DNA of 10,300 nt from Clostridium sp. CAG:221 (GTDB lineage Bacteria > Bacillota > Clostridia > Clostridiales > Clostridiaceae): contig FR883351.1 of NCBI GenBank assembly GCA_000435835.1, positions 1-10,300 of the forward strand, written 5' to 3'. The stretch's first letter is position 1. Each line of letters opens with the position of its first letter. The notes below the pieces were generated by a model. That model ran no database searches. It was not told the DNA's origin and worked only from the letters and a program-made list of their open reading frames with translations. A program made the position numbers and the translations under genes. Shown here one piece after another: positions 1-7,462 of this stretch.

Positions 1-31
1 GCCATCGAAAATTTTATACTTTCCTGTACTT

Positions 32-59
32 TAAAAAAGCTGTAGTATAAACTACAGCT
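32..59 (-). terminator. Rho-independent terminator of the zinc-ribbon gene
   Basis: A perfect 9-bp stem (AGCTGTAGT at 38-46, ACTACAGCT at 51-59) encloses a 4-base loop. Read on the minus strand it is followed directly by a run of six T (37-32). It lies about 20 bases past the stop of the minus-strand zinc-ribbon gene, where an intrinsic terminator is expected. Confidence 0.85.
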
Positions 60-78
60 CTATCAACAATTTCAATAA

Positions 79-234
79 TTATCTATCGTTTTGTTGTGCT
101 TTCTTAGCTCTTCTACAAGCTAAACATCTCTTTGGTTCGTTATCGAATCCTTTTTCTTTGTAGAATTCTTGTTCTCCAACTGTGAATACGAATTCAGCAC
201 CACAATCTTTGCAAGTTAATGTCTTATCTGTCAT
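79..234 (-). CDS. Small zinc-ribbon domain protein (51 aa)
   Basis: This short frame encodes a 51-residue protein starting MTDKTLTCKDCGAEF and ending in a basic tail (RRAKKAQQNDR). Two CxxC knuckles, C8/C11 and C37/C40, are spaced as in a single zinc ribbon. The arrangement, with an aromatic-rich middle (EFVFTVGEQEFYKEKGF) and a KRCxxCR second knuckle, fits the small 'probable zinc-ribbon' family (zf-trcl type) common in clostridia. Its molecular role is not established; binding of nucleic acid or a protein partner is only inference from the fold and basic tail. The start is supported by a strong AGGAGGA site (241-247) six bases upstream. The gene is monocistronic: its own terminator follows, and a divergent hydrogenase gene lies upstream. 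Confidence 0.85.
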   Translation of the reverse strand: MTDKTLTCKDCGAEFVFTVGEQEFYKEKGFDNEPKRCLACRRAKKAQQNDR

Positions 235-261
235 AATAATTCCTCCTAATTTTAAAGATTC

Positions 262-305
262 TAATGTGATAATAATCTCTTAAATTACGAGAAACCATTA
301 CATTA
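262..305 (-). other. Possible 5' leader hairpin of the zinc-ribbon gene
   Basis: Nested complementary arms TAATGT (262-267)/ACATTA (300-305), AAT (271-273)/ATT (297-299) and TCTC (276-279)/GAGA (289-292) could fold into one interrupted hairpin. In the minus-strand transcript it would sit just upstream of the ribosome binding site. The DNA is AT-rich, so chance pairing is a real alternative, and no known riboswitch is recognised. Confidence 0.25.
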
Positions 306-323
306 AAGAAACTTTATTTAAAT

Positions 324-339
324 AGCAGTATGTACTGCT
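324..339. promoter_or_regulatory. Palindrome in the divergent intergenic region, possible operator
   Basis: AGCAGTA-TG-TACTGCT is a perfect inverted repeat with 7-bp arms and a 2-bp centre. It lies between the divergent zinc-ribbon and hydrogenase genes, about 85 bases upstream of the predicted hydrogenase -35 box. Its size and symmetry suit a dimeric DNA-binding protein, but no regulator is encoded next to it and the binding protein is unknown. It contains more G and C than its surroundings. Confidence 0.4.
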
Positions 340-421
340 TATACTCATACTAACACTTATTTGTATAAATTACAATCTTTTTTTTTAAATTCCTTTAATT
401 ATTAAAAATATTCTTCTTATG

Positions 422-449
422 TTGTTGCAATAAGTATTTTTACTATAAA
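422..449 (+). promoter_or_regulatory. Putative promoter of the hydrogenase gene
   Basis: TTGTTG (422-427) and TATAAA (444-449) are separated by 16 bases and resemble a vegetative sigma-A promoter. Transcription would begin around 456, leaving a leader of about 38 bases. This supports translation starting at 494 rather than at the in-frame ATG at 452, which would lie upstream of the RNA start. Confidence 0.45.
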
Positions 450-493
450 AAATGAGTATACTAAATAATACATATTTTATGGAGGTTATTATA

Positions 494-1843
494 ATGAATT
501 CTAAATATATTGATTTATTTGATACATTAGTTAAAGCTTATTATGAAGGTAACTTTGACGATACCTTGGATACCATTATGGTTTGTCATGAAAAATCACC
601 ACAAGATACTTTCAATATAATAACATCACTATGTGGAGTTGATGTAAAATTTGATAATAATTATAAATATAATCTAAAAAAAGCTATCACTAATCATGCT
701 GTAACACAAAAGATAGTAAAAAAATTAGATTGTTCATCTACCAATTGTTCTAAAGATAATAATAATAAATTTACCTGTCAAAAAGCTTGTCCTTTTAACG
801 CTATAATGTTTGATACCAATAATAACTCCACATATATAAATAATGATATTTGTATTGATTGTGGAATATGCATCGACTCTTGTAAAAATGGACGTATATT
901 AGATAAAGTAGAGTTCTTTCCTGTAATAGATTTAATAAAAAATAATAAAACAGTAATTGCTGCTGTTGCACCTGCAATCGTTGGACAATTTGGTAAAGAC
1001 GTTTCCATGGATCAACTTAGAGAAGCATTCATTTCAATTGGTTTTTCAGACATGATTGAAGTTGCTTTTGCTGCTGACTTATTAACAATTAAGGAATCTG
1101 TGGAGTTTAACAAACATGTAAAATCTCCTAAAGATTTAATGATTACTTCCTGTTGCTGTCCTATGTGGGTTGGCATGCTTAAAAAAGTTTATAAAGAGCT
1201 TATGCCAGACCTTTCTCCTTCTGTATCCCCAATGATTGCTGCTGGAAGAATTATAAAAGCTTTAAATCCTGAAGCTAAAGTAGTATTTATAGGCCCTTGT
1301 ATTGCAAAAAAAGCCGAAGCAAAAGAAAAAGATGTTGCTGGGGCAATTGATTTTGTTCTAACATTCCAAGAACTTAATGATATTTTTAATGCCTTATCAA
1401 TTAATCCTAAAGATCTTAAAGGTATTCCATCAGTGGAATATACATCTACATGTGGGCGTTCATATGCACGTGTAGGTGGAGTAACTAAAGCTATTAAAGA
1501 TACTGTAAAAGAACTTTACCCTAATAAAATTCAAAATTTCCGAGCTTATAGAGCAAATGGCATAAAAGAATGCAAGGAAATATTAAATGATGCTCTTACA
1601 GGCAATATCAATTTTAGTTTCTTAGAAGGCATGGGCTGTGTTGGTGGCTGTGTTGGTGGACCTAAAATTCTTGTTTCTCCTGAAGAGGGAAAAGAAGCTG
1701 TAGATAAATTTGCTCATGATTCTTCTATAAAAGTTCCTGTATTTAGTCCTTTGCTACAAGATATTTTAGTGAAATTAAATATAACTTCATTGGAGGATTT
1801 TATTAACGACGATAAAATTAAGATTTTACAAAGAGATTTTTAA
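494..1843 (+). CDS. [FeFe] hydrogenase, soluble, TSCCCP (group B-like) type
   Basis: The 449-residue protein belongs to the [FeFe] hydrogenase family, cytoplasmic iron-sulfur enzymes that interconvert protons plus electrons and H2. After an N-terminal helical region (1-75) comes a two-cluster ferredoxin domain: C80, C85, C95, C99-Pro, then C120/C123/C126/C130. The H-cluster domain follows, with L1 as TSCCCPMW (218-225), L2 as GPCIAKKAE (267-275: C269, K272, E275) and L3 as EGMGCVGGCVGGP (378-390: C382, C386). The third cysteine in L1 and the Gly in place of Met before PC in L2 differ from the textbook TSCCP/MPC enzymes and match my memory of group B hydrogenases such as C. pasteurianum CpIII. 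The 494 start has GGAGG eight bases upstream; an upstream in-frame ATG (452) has no such site. No maturases or partner subunits adjoin, so its electron partner is probably ferredoxin. Catalysis versus H2 sensing cannot be settled here. Confidence 0.85.
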   Translation: MNSKYIDLFDTLVKAYYEGNFDDTLDTIMVCHEKSPQDTFNIITSLCGVDVKFDNNYKYNLKKAITNHAVTQKIVKKLDCSSTNCSKDNNNKFTCQKACPFNAIMFDTNNNSTYINNDICIDCGICIDSCKNGRILDKVEFFPVIDLIKNNKTVIAAVAPAIVGQFGKDVSMDQLREAFISIGFSDMIEVAFAADLLTIKESVEFNKHVKSPKDLMITSCCCPMWVGMLKKVYKELMPDLSPSVSPMIAAGRIIKALNPEAKVVFIGPCIAKKAEAKEKDVAGAIDFVLTFQELNDIFNALSINPKDLKGIPSVEYTSTCGRSYARVGGVTKAIKDTVKELYPNKIQNFRAYRANGIKECKEILNDALTGNINFSFLEGMGCVGGCVGGPKILVSPEEGKEAVDKFAHDSSIKVPVFSPLLQDILVKLNITSLEDFINDDKIKILQRDF

Positions 1844-2172
1844 TAGTAAAAACATGAGTAATAATTGACGTCATAAATGACACCCAAACTATCAGAAAAG
1901 GTTTAGTGATTTCTAGCAAAGGTACAATGATTAAGAAAAAGTAAAATTTATATAATTAATATCTAACTGTAAATCTACACTGAGTAGAGTAGTTAATGTA
2001 TATTGGTAGAATATAGATTATAAATCTTATAAATAGGCATAGGTTCGTGACAAAAGCCGGCATAGGGCTGCTTTCCAAGGACTTATTAATAGATACTTCG
2101 GAAATAAATAATAAGAACATAACCCCTTGTAAACTTAGTGTTCTCAAGGGGGTACTAATAGATACAATTATT
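1844..2172. other. Hairpin-rich convergent intergenic region, function unknown
   Basis: This 329-base gap separates the hydrogenase (plus) from the dehydrogenase (minus). From 1858 to 1944 there is a 28-codon open stretch (ending LVISSKGTMIKKK, stop) with no start, possibly a gene remnant or chance. From 1964 to 2153 several hairpins follow: TAACT/AGTTA around CTAC/GTAG (1964-1995), AGATT/AATCT (2015-2027), AGCC/GGCT (2055-2069), TTTCC/GGAAA (2072-2104) and CCCCTTG/CAAGGGG (2123-2151). GGCATAGG occurs twice (2036, 2059) and TAATAGATAC twice (near 2087 and 2156). The stretch 2036-2080 is visibly richer in G and C than its surroundings. A noncoding RNA, or the decayed end of a mobile element, are the two readings I consider; neither is proven. 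Confidence 0.4.
2123..2151 (-). terminator. Hairpin, possible terminator of the dehydrogenase gene
   Basis: CCCCTTG (2123-2129) pairs with CAAGGGG (2145-2151), with a possible inner AAC/GTT pairing across the 15-base loop. Read on the minus strand, it begins about 20 bases past the dehydrogenase stop and is followed by a T-rich but interrupted stretch (TTATGTTCTTATTATTT). The stem is strong; the tail is weaker than in the other terminators of this window. Confidence 0.45.
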
Positions 2173-2973
2173 CTATTTATCTTCTACTTGTTTACAGCCA
2201 ACATAATCAGCATACTGAGGCGTTCCTAAACCGTATCCACCAGCGACTTCCATTATATCTCCAGTTATATATGATGACAAATCAGATGCGAAGAAGTATA
2301 CTGCATTTGCCATATCTTCTGGAGTACCCATTCTACCTAATGGAACATGAGATAAGAATGATTTTCTGAAATCTTCAGGCATATTATCTATTGCAGCATC
2401 AGTAGCCGTTAATCCTGGAAGAACAGCATTTACTCTTATATTATGCTTCCCATATTGCATAGCCATTTGTTGAGTTATGTTGTTAACACTAGCTTTTGAA
2501 ACACCATATCCAATTCTAGATATATCAGGAATATTTCCACCAATAGAAGATATATTAACTATACTTCCTCTACCATTTTTAATCATATGAGGTATTGCAT
2601 TCTTAGATATAGAATAAACTGTACCTAAATTAGCTTTTATAGTATTAAAGAAATACTCTTCATCTGTATTAACTAAATCAAGGTCTTTAGCTGGATTAGA
2701 TGTTCCAAAGTTATTAACTAATATATCTAATCTGCCCTCTTTTTCTATAATAGTATCTATCATGCTTTTATAAGTTTCTTCTTTATAAGCATCAAAATAT
2801 ACAGGTATCATCTTCAATTCTGTATATCTGTCACATATTTCTTGTGTATCCTCCATCCTTCTTACACCTAAGTAAACTATTGCTCCTTCTTGAGCTAATT
2901 TTAAGGCGCTAGCAAATCCTATTCCTCTTGTTGCAGATGTAACTAATGCTACTTTATTTATTACTGTCTTCAT
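2173..2973 (-). CDS. hdhA: 7alpha-hydroxysteroid dehydrogenase (SDR family)
   Basis: This 266-residue classical short-chain dehydrogenase probably oxidises the 7alpha-hydroxyl of bile acids such as cholate and chenodeoxycholate to 7-oxo products with NADP+, in the cytoplasm. Seen: the nucleotide-binding motif VTSATRGIG (11-19), R16 and R38 positioned for an NADP phosphate, NNFG (87-90), and the catalytic tetrad N115, S143, Y156, K160 (YGVSK). Recognition rests on long stretches resembling the clostridial 7alpha-HSDHs as I remember them, especially that of Paeniclostridium sordellii: TSATRGIG, NNFG, PDISRIGYGVSK, FRKSFLSHVPL and the C-terminal LGTPQYA. The start has AAGGAGG nearby. It lies 63 bases behind deoB on the same strand with no clear terminator between, so read-through is possible; no separate promoter was convincing. 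Other bile-acid genes are absent here. A different steroid or ketone substrate cannot be excluded. Confidence 0.82.
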   Translation of the reverse strand: MKTVINKVALVTSATRGIGFASALKLAQEGAIVYLGVRRMEDTQEICDRYTELKMIPVYFDAYKEETYKSMIDTIIEKEGRLDILVNNFGTSNPAKDLDLVNTDEEYFFNTIKANLGTVYSISKNAIPHMIKNGRGSIVNISSIGGNIPDISRIGYGVSKASVNNITQQMAMQYGKHNIRVNAVLPGLTATDAAIDNMPEDFRKSFLSHVPLGRMGTPEDMANAVYFFASDLSSYITGDIMEVAGGYGLGTPQYADYVGCKQVEDK

Positions 2974-3036
2974 CTTATTCCTCCTTGTTGTATAATTGCA
3001 TTAATGTATTAAGAATAAGTTCTACATGTCTTATTA

Positions 3037-4227
3037 TTATACTAATTTATCTAATACTGATTCACCTATTGTATTTTCTGGCATTTTAATATTGAAGTTA
3101 TCTGCTATTGTTGCACCTATTGTTGCAAAGCTTTCACTATTATCTAAAATACCATGACCTTTCATAGATGGAGAATATGCTAAGAATGGAACATACTCTC
3201 TTGTATGATCACTTCCACTATAAGTTGGATCATTACCATGATCTGCTGTAATTATTAATAAATCATCTTCTTTTAATTTTTCTAATACTTTTCCTAAATT
3301 CACATCAAATTTTTCTAGTTCTTCAGCATATCCCTTAGGGTTTCTTCTATGACCCCATAATGCGTCAAAGTCAACTAAGTTTACAAAACATAATCCATTA
3401 AACTCTTTATCCATTAATTCTAAAGTTTGCTCCATACCATGAACTGAGCTTTTTGATTTATGACTTTCAGTTATTCCTTCTCCATCAAAGATATCGCTTA
3501 TTTTTCCCACTGATATAACATCATAATTATTATCTTTTAAAACATTTAATACAGTTTCTCCATATGGTTTTAATGCATAATCATGTCTATTGCTTGTTCT
3601 TTTAAATTCACCTTTTTTGTCTCCTACATAAGGTCTTGCTATAACTCTACCAACTTTCCATTCATCTTTTAAAGTCATTTCTCTTGCTATTTCACAACAT
3701 CTATATAATTCATCTAAACCAAAAGTTTCTTCATGACCACAAATTTGAAGAACTGAATCTGCAGAAGTATATACTATCATATCTCCTGTCTTCATTTGAT
3801 GTTCTCCTAATTCATCTAGTATTTCTGTTCCACTGGCACTTTTATTTCCAACAATTTTATGTCCTGTTTTTGCTTCTAATTGGTCTAATAATTCCTTTGG
3901 AAATCCTGTATCAGTAAAAGTCTTAAATGGTTTAGTTATATGAAGACCCATCATTTCCCAGTGACCAGTCATTGTATCTTTACCAACACTTGCTTCTTTT
4001 AATTTCATTTGATATCCAAGTGGATTTTCTATACTTTCCACATGTTTTATTTTATGTAAGTTTGCTATACCCATTTTTTGCAGATTAGGAATATTTAAAG
4101 ATTCCACTGCTTCTGCTATATGTCCAAGTGTATCTACATCAATATCACCATATTGTTTTGAATCATCCATAGCTCCTATTCCTAAAGAGTCTATAACTAT
4201 TGTAAATATTCTATTGTATTTTTTCAT
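3037..4227 (-). CDS. deoB: Phosphopentomutase
   Basis: The 396-residue cytoplasmic enzyme interconverts (deoxy)ribose 1-phosphate and 5-phosphate, linking nucleoside breakdown to central carbon metabolism. It belongs to the alkaline-phosphatase superfamily with two Mn ions. Visible active-site features are D13 (VIDSLGIG), the KDTMTGHWE motif with the expected phosphorylated T85, D157 (TSADSVLQ), D288 with H293 (DALWGHRR), D329-H330 (TADHGNDPT) and H341 (SDHTRE). Length matches the family (about 390-400). The start at 4227 is chosen because AAAGGGG lies just upstream and the MKKYNRI opening matches the family; an upstream in-frame ATG at 4272 would add 15 atypical residues. The usual partners (purine or pyrimidine nucleoside phosphorylase, deoC) are not next to it. 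The dehydrogenase follows downstream on the same strand. The 213-base upstream gap is AT-rich and gives no confident promoter. Confidence 0.95.
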   Translation of the reverse strand: MKKYNRIFTIVIDSLGIGAMDDSKQYGDIDVDTLGHIAEAVESLNIPNLQKMGIANLHKIKHVESIENPLGYQMKLKEASVGKDTMTGHWEMMGLHITKPFKTFTDTGFPKELLDQLEAKTGHKIVGNKSASGTEILDELGEHQMKTGDMIVYTSADSVLQICGHEETFGLDELYRCCEIAREMTLKDEWKVGRVIARPYVGDKKGEFKRTSNRHDYALKPYGETVLNVLKDNNYDVISVGKISDIFDGEGITESHKSKSSVHGMEQTLELMDKEFNGLCFVNLVDFDALWGHRRNPKGYAEELEKFDVNLGKVLEKLKEDDLLIITADHGNDPTYSGSDHTREYVPFLAYSPSMKGHGILDNSESFATIGATIADNFNIKMPENTIGESVLDKLV

Positions 4228-4409
4228 ACTATTATCCCCTTTAACTAATTTACTCTTTATATCTTTCCTCAATATACCTTTTGTATATGTATATTTTATA
4301 ATATAACACCAATTTTTTATAGAGGTATTTATATTTACAAGTTTTTTTATTCTAAAAATAATATTATATTTTACTTAGTAATACTATTTATATTCTTAAA
4401 CATTAAAAT

Positions 4410-4436
4410 AAAACTGCACTTATTAAGTACAGTTTT
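4410..4436 (-). terminator. Terminator after the TetR-family regulator
   Basis: AAAACTGCACTT (4410-4421) pairs with AAGTACAGTTTT (4425-4436) around a 3-base loop, with a single C-A mismatch. Read on the minus strand it starts within a few bases of the regulator stop codon and runs into TTTTATTTTAA. It would end the exporter-regulator transcript and insulate deoB from it. Confidence 0.7.
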
Positions 4437-4440
4437 ATAA

Positions 4441-5043
4441 TTATTTTAATATTCCATTTTTTATAATATTAAATTTGCCAATAAGCTTTTCTTTTCCTAC
4501 GGAACAATCATACTTTCCTGATAATGTAGATATTAATTCCGTAATCATTATATTTTCAATTGTCTCTAATATATTTAAAAGTTCTTCATCATTTGCAAAA
4601 ACTATATTGGATAAATCTGTATATTTTCTTGCAGAGCTAATTTTAACTTCTCTACAGTCAAGCTTAAAGAAATAATTAAGTAAAGTCACATCAACCTTAT
4701 GTAATGTCTTTATGATAAATTCATACATTTCTTCATTAAAATCTTTGCTGGTTACATAATCATAAATATAGATTGCCATTTGAAATATATCACACTTCTC
4801 ACCATTAACCCCTTTAACTATTTCAGCTAAAACTTCCTCTCTATATCCATCTAATATGTATAAGAATAAGTCTTCTTTATTTTCGAAATACATATAAAAT
4901 GATCCTCTGGAAATCCCAGCGTTCTTTATAATTCTATTAATAGATGCATCATAAAAAGAATATTCTACAAATTCACTTTTGGCTGCATTCATAATCTTTT
5001 TCTTCTTTTCAATTGGCAAATTAAAAAAAGTATTAGTCGGCAT
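4441..5043 (-). CDS. TetR/AcrR-family transcriptional regulator
   Basis: This 200-residue protein has the N-terminal TetR DNA-binding domain: an opening helix (KKKKIMNAAKSEFVEYSF, about 13-30), then the helix-turn-helix at 31-57 with the hallmark AGISRGSFYMYFENKEDLF. The remaining 140 residues form a divergent, mostly helical ligand domain whose inducer cannot be read from sequence. It lies 58 bases downstream of the ABC exporter on the same strand. Two TetR-sized palindromes in the exporter promoter (7439-7453 and 7468-7486) are its likely targets, so it is inferred to repress the exporter, and itself by read-through, until a ligand binds. A possible promoter of its own sits in the gap. The start has AGGAG eight bases upstream. 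Confidence 0.9.
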   Translation of the reverse strand: MPTNTFFNLPIEKKKKIMNAAKSEFVEYSFYDASINRIIKNAGISRGSFYMYFENKEDLFLYILDGYREEVLAEIVKGVNGEKCDIFQMAIYIYDYVTSKDFNEEMYEFIIKTLHKVDVTLLNYFFKLDCREVKISSARKYTDLSNIVFANDEELLNILETIENIMITELISTLSGKYDCSVGKEKLIGKFNIIKNGILK

Positions 5044-5065
5044 ATACTAGCTCCTATCTATAAGA

Positions 5066-5101
5066 ATAATATATTATATCCTTTATATTTTTTATTTTAA
5101 A
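5066..5101 (-). promoter_or_regulatory. Possible separate promoter for the regulator gene
   Basis: On the minus strand TTTAAA (5101-5096) and a perfect TATAAT (5078-5073) are 17 bases apart, giving a start near 5066 and a short leader before the regulator. A 12-bp AT-only palindrome (5066-5077) overlaps the -10 box. The ATGACA/TGTCAT operator of the exporter promoter is not present here. AT richness lowers confidence. Confidence 0.4.
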
Positions 5102-7402
5102 TTATTCACTTCTAAGAGCTTCAACTGCATCTTTCTTTGATGCCATCTTTGCTGGAATATGCCCTCCAATCATTGTAAGAATTGTACTTATGATTACAAG
5201 CATTACAGCATAAATAGCTGGAAGCTGTGCTACATTTTTAAGATCTGTCATTTTATAAATAACTGAATTTATTGGGAATGTAAACCCATATGCTATAGCT
5301 ATACCTAATACCCCTGAAAATACACCTAGTATACAAGTTTCAGCATCAAATACTCTTGTTATATCCTTCTTACTAGCACCTAAGGCTTTTAATATACCAA
5401 TTTCCTTTGTTCTCTCTAAAACTGATGTATAAGTAATTATTCCAATCATTATTAATGAAACAACTAATGATATTCCTGCAAAAGCAATTAATACAACTGT
5501 TATTCCTGTCATGATTCCATTGGTCATACTCATTATTGTGTCTGCCAAATCAGTATATACAATTTGATCTGCAACTTCTTTTCCTTCATTATATTCATCT
5601 AAATATTCCACAACAAAATCTTTATTATCAAATGAAGTTGGGAATATACTTATCATATATGGAGTTGAATTTCCTCCTAAATATGCTATAAGCTGCTCCT
5701 TAGTAGTTTCATCAATCTTTTCAAAAGTTAAAACATTAAAATCTGCTTCTTTCTGTGCCTTCACAATATCTGAATTCATAGAATCTTCTATTATTATTTC
5801 TGAAAGCTCATCTGAATAAGCAAATCCAGGCATTAACATTGCAAGTCCTGCATCTTTTTTTCCTCTAATTATACCAACAACTTTTAAATCAATTGCATTA
5901 TTTGAACTATACATTTCTTCATAATTGGTATTCATTGTATAAATACCCATATCTGTTGCACTGTAATAGTCATTGTTTAAAATAGCTTTAAGTTCTAACC
6001 CTAATATATCATCAAATGAAATAGTTTTTTCATCATATCCTATGGCCTTTAAAATAGTATCTTGTACTTGATTCTTCTCATCAATAACCATTACAATTTC
6101 ATTAGCATTTTGTGGATACTCTCCAATTAACAAATCATAGTTTTCCTCTAAATATCCTTGGCTATCTTCAGTTAATGTCTTTGGATATGATACAAAATTA
6201 ATTTCTTTAGCATTTACAGGAACCACTTCACCATTTTGCTCCATTAAAAGATTCATTCCAGTCATTCTAGTGTATCCTATGCTTTGAACATATTCAGGAT
6301 TAATATTTTCTATATAGTCAATATATTCTTCTGTAAATACATTTTTATGAGTCATTACATATTCATCAGTACTATAACTATAAACTTCCTTAGCATCACT
6401 ATAACTTTTTTCATTTTCCGTAATACCTAGCATTTCCTTCTGCATTTCTGAAATCTTATCAATATCAATTTCATTAGTTTCTTGCGTTATCATAATAGGG
6501 AATGATGCAAAGCTATCACTTTGGAATTTATTAATTTGTTCTTGGAATCCTGATGATAATGACATTATAGTAGCAATTCCAATTATACCTATACTAGATG
6601 CAAAAGCAGTAAGAGCTGTCCTACCTTTTTTAGTCTTAATATTAGTAAATGAAAGTTTTAAAGCAGTAGCAAAGCTCATACTTGTTTTCTTAAGCTTGAA
6701 TCCACTCTTTTCACCATTCTTCTCATCATATGGATTACTATCAGAAATGATATTTCCATCCTTAAATTCAACTATTCTATCGGCATACTCATGAGCTAAT
6801 TCTGGATTGTGTGTTACCATAATAATTAGCTTATCTTTTGCTACTTCTTTTATAAGATTCATAATTTCCACTGATGTTTCAGTGTCTAAAGCTCCTGTTG
6901 GCTCATCAGCTAATATTATGTCTGGATTATTAGCAAGAGCTCTGGCTATGGCAACTCTCTGCATCTGTCCACCTGATAATTGATTAGGTCTTTTGTGTAG
7001 ATGATCTGCCAATCCTACTTTTTTAAGAACTTCTAATGCCTTTTCATGCTTTTCTTTAGCACTTACTCCACTTAAAGTCATACCTAATTCAACATTTTCA
7101 ACGATACTTAAATGTCCAATTAAATTATAACTTTGGAATATAAAACCAATGGAATTATTTCTATAGCTATTCCAATCCTTTTCTGTAAAATCTCTTGTAG
7201 ATTTACCATTTAGTATTAAATCTCCATCAGTATAATTATCTAATCCACCAATAATATTTAAACAAGTTGTCTTTCCTGACCCACTAGTTCCTAATATGGC
7301 TACAAACTCTTTTTCTCTAAAAGCAACTGACACTCCTTTAAGAGCATGAGTTTCTATTTCTCCAATCTTATATGTCTTTTTAATATTTTTTAATTGTAAC
7401 AT
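5102..7402 (-). CDS. ABC exporter, fused ATPase and FtsX/MacB-type permease
   Basis: The 766-residue protein joins an N-terminal ABC ATPase to a MacB/FtsX-type permease. ATPase motifs are Walker A GTSGSGKT (38-45), Q-loop Q90, signature LSGGQMQR (142-149), Walker B IILADE (162-167) and H-loop H198, as in the LolD/MacB/FtsE branch. The permease has one membrane segment at about 262-286, a large extracellular domain (about 287-628), then three C-terminal segments (about 630-658, 685-710, 730-748), with the family motif ERTKEIGILKALGAS (663-677). It would act as a homodimer at the cytoplasmic membrane. Relatives export drugs or peptides or act mechanically; the cargo is unknown. The ATG at 7402 is preferred because a GGGAGGGG-type site precedes it; the frame extends 17 residues further, across the predicted operator DNA. 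A TetR gene follows, and two operators overlap the promoter. Confidence 0.92.
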   Translation of the reverse strand: MLQLKNIKKTYKIGEIETHALKGVSVAFREKEFVAILGTSGSGKTTCLNIIGGLDNYTDGDLILNGKSTRDFTEKDWNSYRNNSIGFIFQSYNLIGHLSIVENVELGMTLSGVSAKEKHEKALEVLKKVGLADHLHKRPNQLSGGQMQRVAIARALANNPDIILADEPTGALDTETSVEIMNLIKEVAKDKLIIMVTHNPELAHEYADRIVEFKDGNIISDSNPYDEKNGEKSGFKLKKTSMSFATALKLSFTNIKTKKGRTALTAFASSIGIIGIATIMSLSSGFQEQINKFQSDSFASFPIMITQETNEIDIDKISEMQKEMLGITENEKSYSDAKEVYSYSTDEYVMTHKNVFTEEYIDYIENINPEYVQSIGYTRMTGMNLLMEQNGEVVPVNAKEINFVSYPKTLTEDSQGYLEENYDLLIGEYPQNANEIVMVIDEKNQVQDTILKAIGYDEKTISFDDILGLELKAILNNDYYSATDMGIYTMNTNYEEMYSSNNAIDLKVVGIIRGKKDAGLAMLMPGFAYSDELSEIIIEDSMNSDIVKAQKEADFNVLTFEKIDETTKEQLIAYLGGNSTPYMISIFPTSFDNKDFVVEYLDEYNEGKEVADQIVYTDLADTIMSMTNGIMTGITVVLIAFAGISLVVSLIMIGIITYTSVLERTKEIGILKALGASKKDITRVFDAETCILGVFSGVLGIAIAYGFTFPINSVIYKMTDLKNVAQLPAIYAVMLVIISTILTMIGGHIPAKMASKKDAVEALRSE

Positions 7403-7438
7403 AACCTTTCCCCTCCCTTTGTCAATTATATATAAATT

Positions 7439-7453
7439 ATGACAAGATGTCAT
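7439..7453. promoter_or_regulatory. Operator O1 for the exporter promoter
   Basis: ATGACA-AGA-TGTCAT is a perfect 6-bp inverted repeat with a 3-bp centre. It covers the bases just after the predicted transcription start (about 7456, minus strand), so bound protein would block initiation. It has the same arms as O2, with centres 31 bases (three helical turns) apart, which supports binding of one protein on one DNA face. An outer TTGTCA at 7419-7424 pairs with TGACAA inside O1 as a wider inverted repeat. Confidence 0.7.
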
Positions 7454-7462
7454 ATTTATCTA

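Noticed and set aside
452..493. An upstream in-frame ATG extending the hydrogenase by 14 residues
   Set aside because: It has no ribosome binding site and lies before the predicted transcription start, while the ATG at 494 has GGAGG at good spacing.
1858..1944. A 28-codon coding-like tail (ending TMIKKK and a stop)
   Set aside because: It follows a TGA in frame, has no start codon, and is too short to assign; noted only as a possible remnant within the gap.
1956..2147. A 63-codon minus-strand frame in the same gap
   Set aside because: No ribosome binding site or recognisable protein feature; it coincides with the hairpins and is better treated as noncoding.
2047..2229. A 60-codon GTG-started frame over the hairpin-rich gap
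   Set aside because: No ribosome binding site precedes it, it runs into the 3' end of the dehydrogenase on the opposite strand, and its sequence (two LIDT stretches from the repeated bases) is explained by the DNA repeat.
7403..7453. A 17-residue N-terminal extension of the ABC exporter
   Set aside because: The extension would overlap operator O1 and lacks a ribosome binding site; the ATG at 7402 has a strong purine-rich site and gives the normal start of the ATPase domain.
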